Shown piece after piece: positions 15,498 through 16,819 of a stretch of 16,819 bases of DNA. Position numbers and translations under genes: made by a program. Each line of letters opens with the position of its first letter. Positions within the stretch are counted from its first letter, which is position 1. A model generated the notes under the pieces. It was not told the DNA's origin. It ran no database searches and saw only the letters and a list, made by a program, of their open reading frames with translations. Origin of the DNA: an uncultured Clostridia bacterium (GTDB lineage Bacteria > Bacillota > Clostridia > UBA1381); assembly GCA_944391255.1 (NCBI GenBank), contig CALXSW010000052.1, positions 1-16,819 of the forward strand. Reading direction: 5' to 3'.

Positions 15498-15932
15498 TTA
15501 ATACGAATAATTTCCCTTTCTCGAATATCCGCCCGAACGCTTGCTTTCCATCCGGCGTTTTCTGTCACGGTTAATTTCTTCGCTTTCCAGTCTGAATTTC
15601 GACAACTTGTCTTCAAATGACAATTCCTCGGTCTTGCGCGCGCTCCAGTCATATGAATCCGGTCTTGGTGATGGTTTCGGCAAAACAGTCTTTTTCTTTT
15701 TCTCCGGCTTGCTCTTCATCGACAAGCTTATTCTGCCGTTGTCATCGATCTTTATAACTCTGACCTTGACACTATCACCCTTTTTTACAAATTCGTTTAT
15801 GTTTTCAACATATCCGTCGGCTATCTCCGAAATATGTACAAGTCCTGATTGACCGTCCGCTATCTTCACAAATGCTCCGAAGCTCATGACACTGCTGACA
15901 GTGCCTTCATACACGCTGCCTATTTCTATCAT
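15498..15932 (-). CDS. yabR: S1 RNA-binding domain protein (YabR-like)
   Basis: This 144-residue protein has a single S1/OB-fold domain (about 1-73: GSVYEGTVSSVMSFGAFVKI, GLVHISEIADGYV, GDSVKVRVIKID, GRISLSMK). A highly basic, low-complexity tail (about 74-144) follows, rich in Lys, Arg and Ser. It resembles general stress protein 13 and YabR, and the position directly after divIC is the same as yabR in B. subtilis. It probably binds RNA or ribosomes; its precise role is unknown. The start has GGGGG 7 bases before the ATG and lies 13 bases after the divIC stop. A strong terminator ends the unit behind it. Confidence 0.88.
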   Translation of the reverse strand: MIEIGSVYEGTVSSVMSFGAFVKIADGQSGLVHISEIADGYVENINEFVKKGDSVKVRVIKIDDNGRISLSMKSKPEKKKKTVLPKPSPRPDSYDWSARKTEELSFEDKLSKFRLESEEINRDRKRRMESKRSGGYSRKGNYSY

Positions 15933-15945
15933 TTAAGTCCCCCTA

Positions 15946-16260
15946 TCAGTTTTCATCCGATATATCATAAAAAATCGTGGCGTTGCTCTTTACCAATCCC
16001 AGCTTTTCAGTCGCTATCTTCTCTATGTATTCATCTGTATTGACCTTGGTGCTGAGATCGTCTATCTCATTCTGACGTTCTTTTTCCTCTTCTATCTTTT
16101 CCTGCAGCGCCGTTATCTCATTTCTATACTGCTCAAGCTGAGGCTTCTGCACTAACCCCTTGAAAAGCATTCCGAATGAAGCCACTATGACAACAAGAGC
16201 CAGCAGTCCCTTTCTATGCGCTGACACAAAATCCATAAATATAAATTTCAGTGTTTTCAT
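15946..16260 (-). CDS. divIC: Septum formation initiator, DivIC/FtsB family
   Basis: This 104-residue bitopic membrane protein of the divisome has a short cytoplasmic N-terminus with HRK before a single transmembrane helix (about 18-37), then a coiled coil (about 40-72, rich in Glu, Gln and Lys). A conserved end TDEYIEKIATEKLGLVKSNATIF (about 75-97) is typical of the family. It acts with FtsL and DivIB outside the membrane to promote septal wall synthesis. The ATG overlaps the yabQ stop (ATGA) and has a near-perfect AAGGAGG 6 bases upstream. Its order between yabQ and an S1 gene supports DivIC over other FtsB-like proteins. Confidence 0.92.
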   Translation of the reverse strand: MKTLKFIFMDFVSAHRKGLLALVVIVASFGMLFKGLVQKPQLEQYRNEITALQEKIEEEKERQNEIDDLSTKVNTDEYIEKIATEKLGLVKSNATIFYDISDEN

Positions 16261-16685
16261 CGTTTTCCTCCTTGCCGTGAATTGATGACACTTCTTATTA
16301 GAATTTTATACAAAAACAACGCCGGTGTCAAGAGTATTTTTAAAATTCTTTTAATTATTTTAAAAATTATGCAAAATATCTTAACAATGATCCCTAACAC
16401 AAAGCAAAATAAGCATTTAAGCGCTCTGTGAAGTATCAGCCTGTATGATATCAACCCTATCGCCGCGCCTACCGCCTCATACATTCTAAGCGAAAACGAA
16501 TTGCTCTCCCAAAGACATATACCTATAACGACAGCAGCTGTGATCCACCATACTGTATCCATCAGGAAATCAACAGCCGCCGCTTTTATTACTTTGAACC
16601 TCACGCAGTCAAAAAAATCGAACAGCGCCGCCAATGACGCTGCGCACGCGGCACAGTACAGGAACGCCCTGCTGTCGCCTGTCAT
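16257..16685 (-). CDS. yabQ: Spore cortex biosynthesis protein YabQ
   Basis: This 142-residue membrane protein has four or more hydrophobic segments (about 7-25, 41-58, 68-86, 91-112, plus an amphipathic basic stretch to about 130). YabQ features are the FDFFDCVRF segment after helix 1, DFLMDTVWWITA, and an IGLISYRLILHRAL region before a basic C-terminus. In B. subtilis YabQ sits in the membrane around the forespore and is needed for cortex formation; the gene is under sigma-E control. The start overlaps the yabP stop (ATGA) with GGAAGGA 8 bases upstream. The end overlaps divIC by 4 bases. Recognition rests on both sequence and synteny. Confidence 0.85.
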   Translation of the reverse strand: MTGDSRAFLYCAACAASLAALFDFFDCVRFKVIKAAAVDFLMDTVWWITAAVVIGICLWESNSFSLRMYEAVGAAIGLISYRLILHRALKCLFCFVLGIIVKIFCIIFKIIKRILKILLTPALFLYKILIRSVINSRQGGKR

Positions 16686-16819
16686 TTAAACAATCCTTCC
16701 AGCAGCTTTCCCTTATTCTTATCCTTTGAATATGCTATAGATGATATATTCCCGTTTACATACAATTCGCCTGTATCTGTATTAAGCCTGCTGATCGTGA
16801 TATTCTTTCCCTTTATCAT
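16682..16819 (-). CDS. yabP: Sporulation protein YabP (C-terminal part only)
   Basis: An open frame of 45 codons runs from the right window edge to the TGA at 16682-16684. The residues include LNTDTGELYVNGNISSIAYS and end KGKLLEGLF plus Lys, as expected for the C-terminus of the roughly 100-residue YabP family. The 4-base overlap with yabQ and the yabQ-divIC order behind it support the call. YabP is a sporulation protein co-transcribed with yabQ in B. subtilis. The first codon in the window happens to be ATG but is internal. Confidence 0.85.
   Translation of the reverse strand: MIKGKNITISRLNTDTGELYVNGNISSIAYSKDKNKGKLLEGLFK

Noticed and set aside
1..16819. CRISPR array, toxin-antitoxin, phage or defence genes
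   Set aside because: No regularly spaced repeats and no genes of such families are present; all major open frames are accounted for by the genes listed.

Overview
The window reads as a piece of a Bacillota chromosome, most likely a spore-forming member of the Clostridia. The grounds are the sporulation and division cluster yabP-yabQ-divIC-yabR in the same order as in Bacillus subtilis, strong Shine-Dalgarno sites (AAGGAGG type) before most genes, frequent ATA (Ile) and AGA (Arg) codons, and a secreted multidomain plant-polysaccharide enzyme of the kind common in gut Clostridia. The genus cannot be fixed from the sequence alone.

Layout. Positions 1-1903 carry the only plus-strand gene, the 3' part of a large extracellular GH43-type glycosidase (LamG-like, two beta-sandwich modules, five-bladed propeller). 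A strong bidirectional terminator (1915-1962) separates it from everything else, which is on the minus strand. Read in transcription order (right to left) the minus strand holds: the end of yabP (cut by the window edge), yabQ, divIC and yabR (S1 domain), closed by a clear intrinsic terminator at 15453-15487; then a polytopic membrane protein with a C-terminal DUF6273-like domain, pncB, tsaC/sua5, an arginine-phosphatase-type small phosphatase (ywlE-like), rimI, tsaD, aroB, lspA and rluD; then a 200-base gap with a candidate promoter and a structured leader; then ddl, murI, a DUF1934 (ywiB-like) gene and ctpA; then a probable terminator and a small TM2 membrane protein gene.

How the genes fit together. 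Most are core housekeeping genes in tight, mostly overlapping strings: t6A tRNA modification (tsaC, tsaD), ribosomal protein acetylation (rimI), rRNA pseudouridylation (rluD), NAD salvage (pncB), the shikimate pathway (aroB), lipoprotein maturation (lspA), and a cell-wall block (murI makes D-Glu, ddl makes D-Ala-D-Ala, ctpA is an exported PDZ protease with a peptidoglycan-binding domain). Nearly all neighbours overlap by 1-20 bases or lie within about 30 bases, so translational coupling is likely.

The least ordinary parts are the 117-base inverted-repeat leader in front of ddl, the membrane-protein/DUF6273 fusion placed between the divIC cluster and pncB, and a hairpin between aroB and lspA. 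I found no CRISPR array, insertion sequence, phage gene, tRNA, rRNA or defence system. No wholly new multi-gene system is evident.
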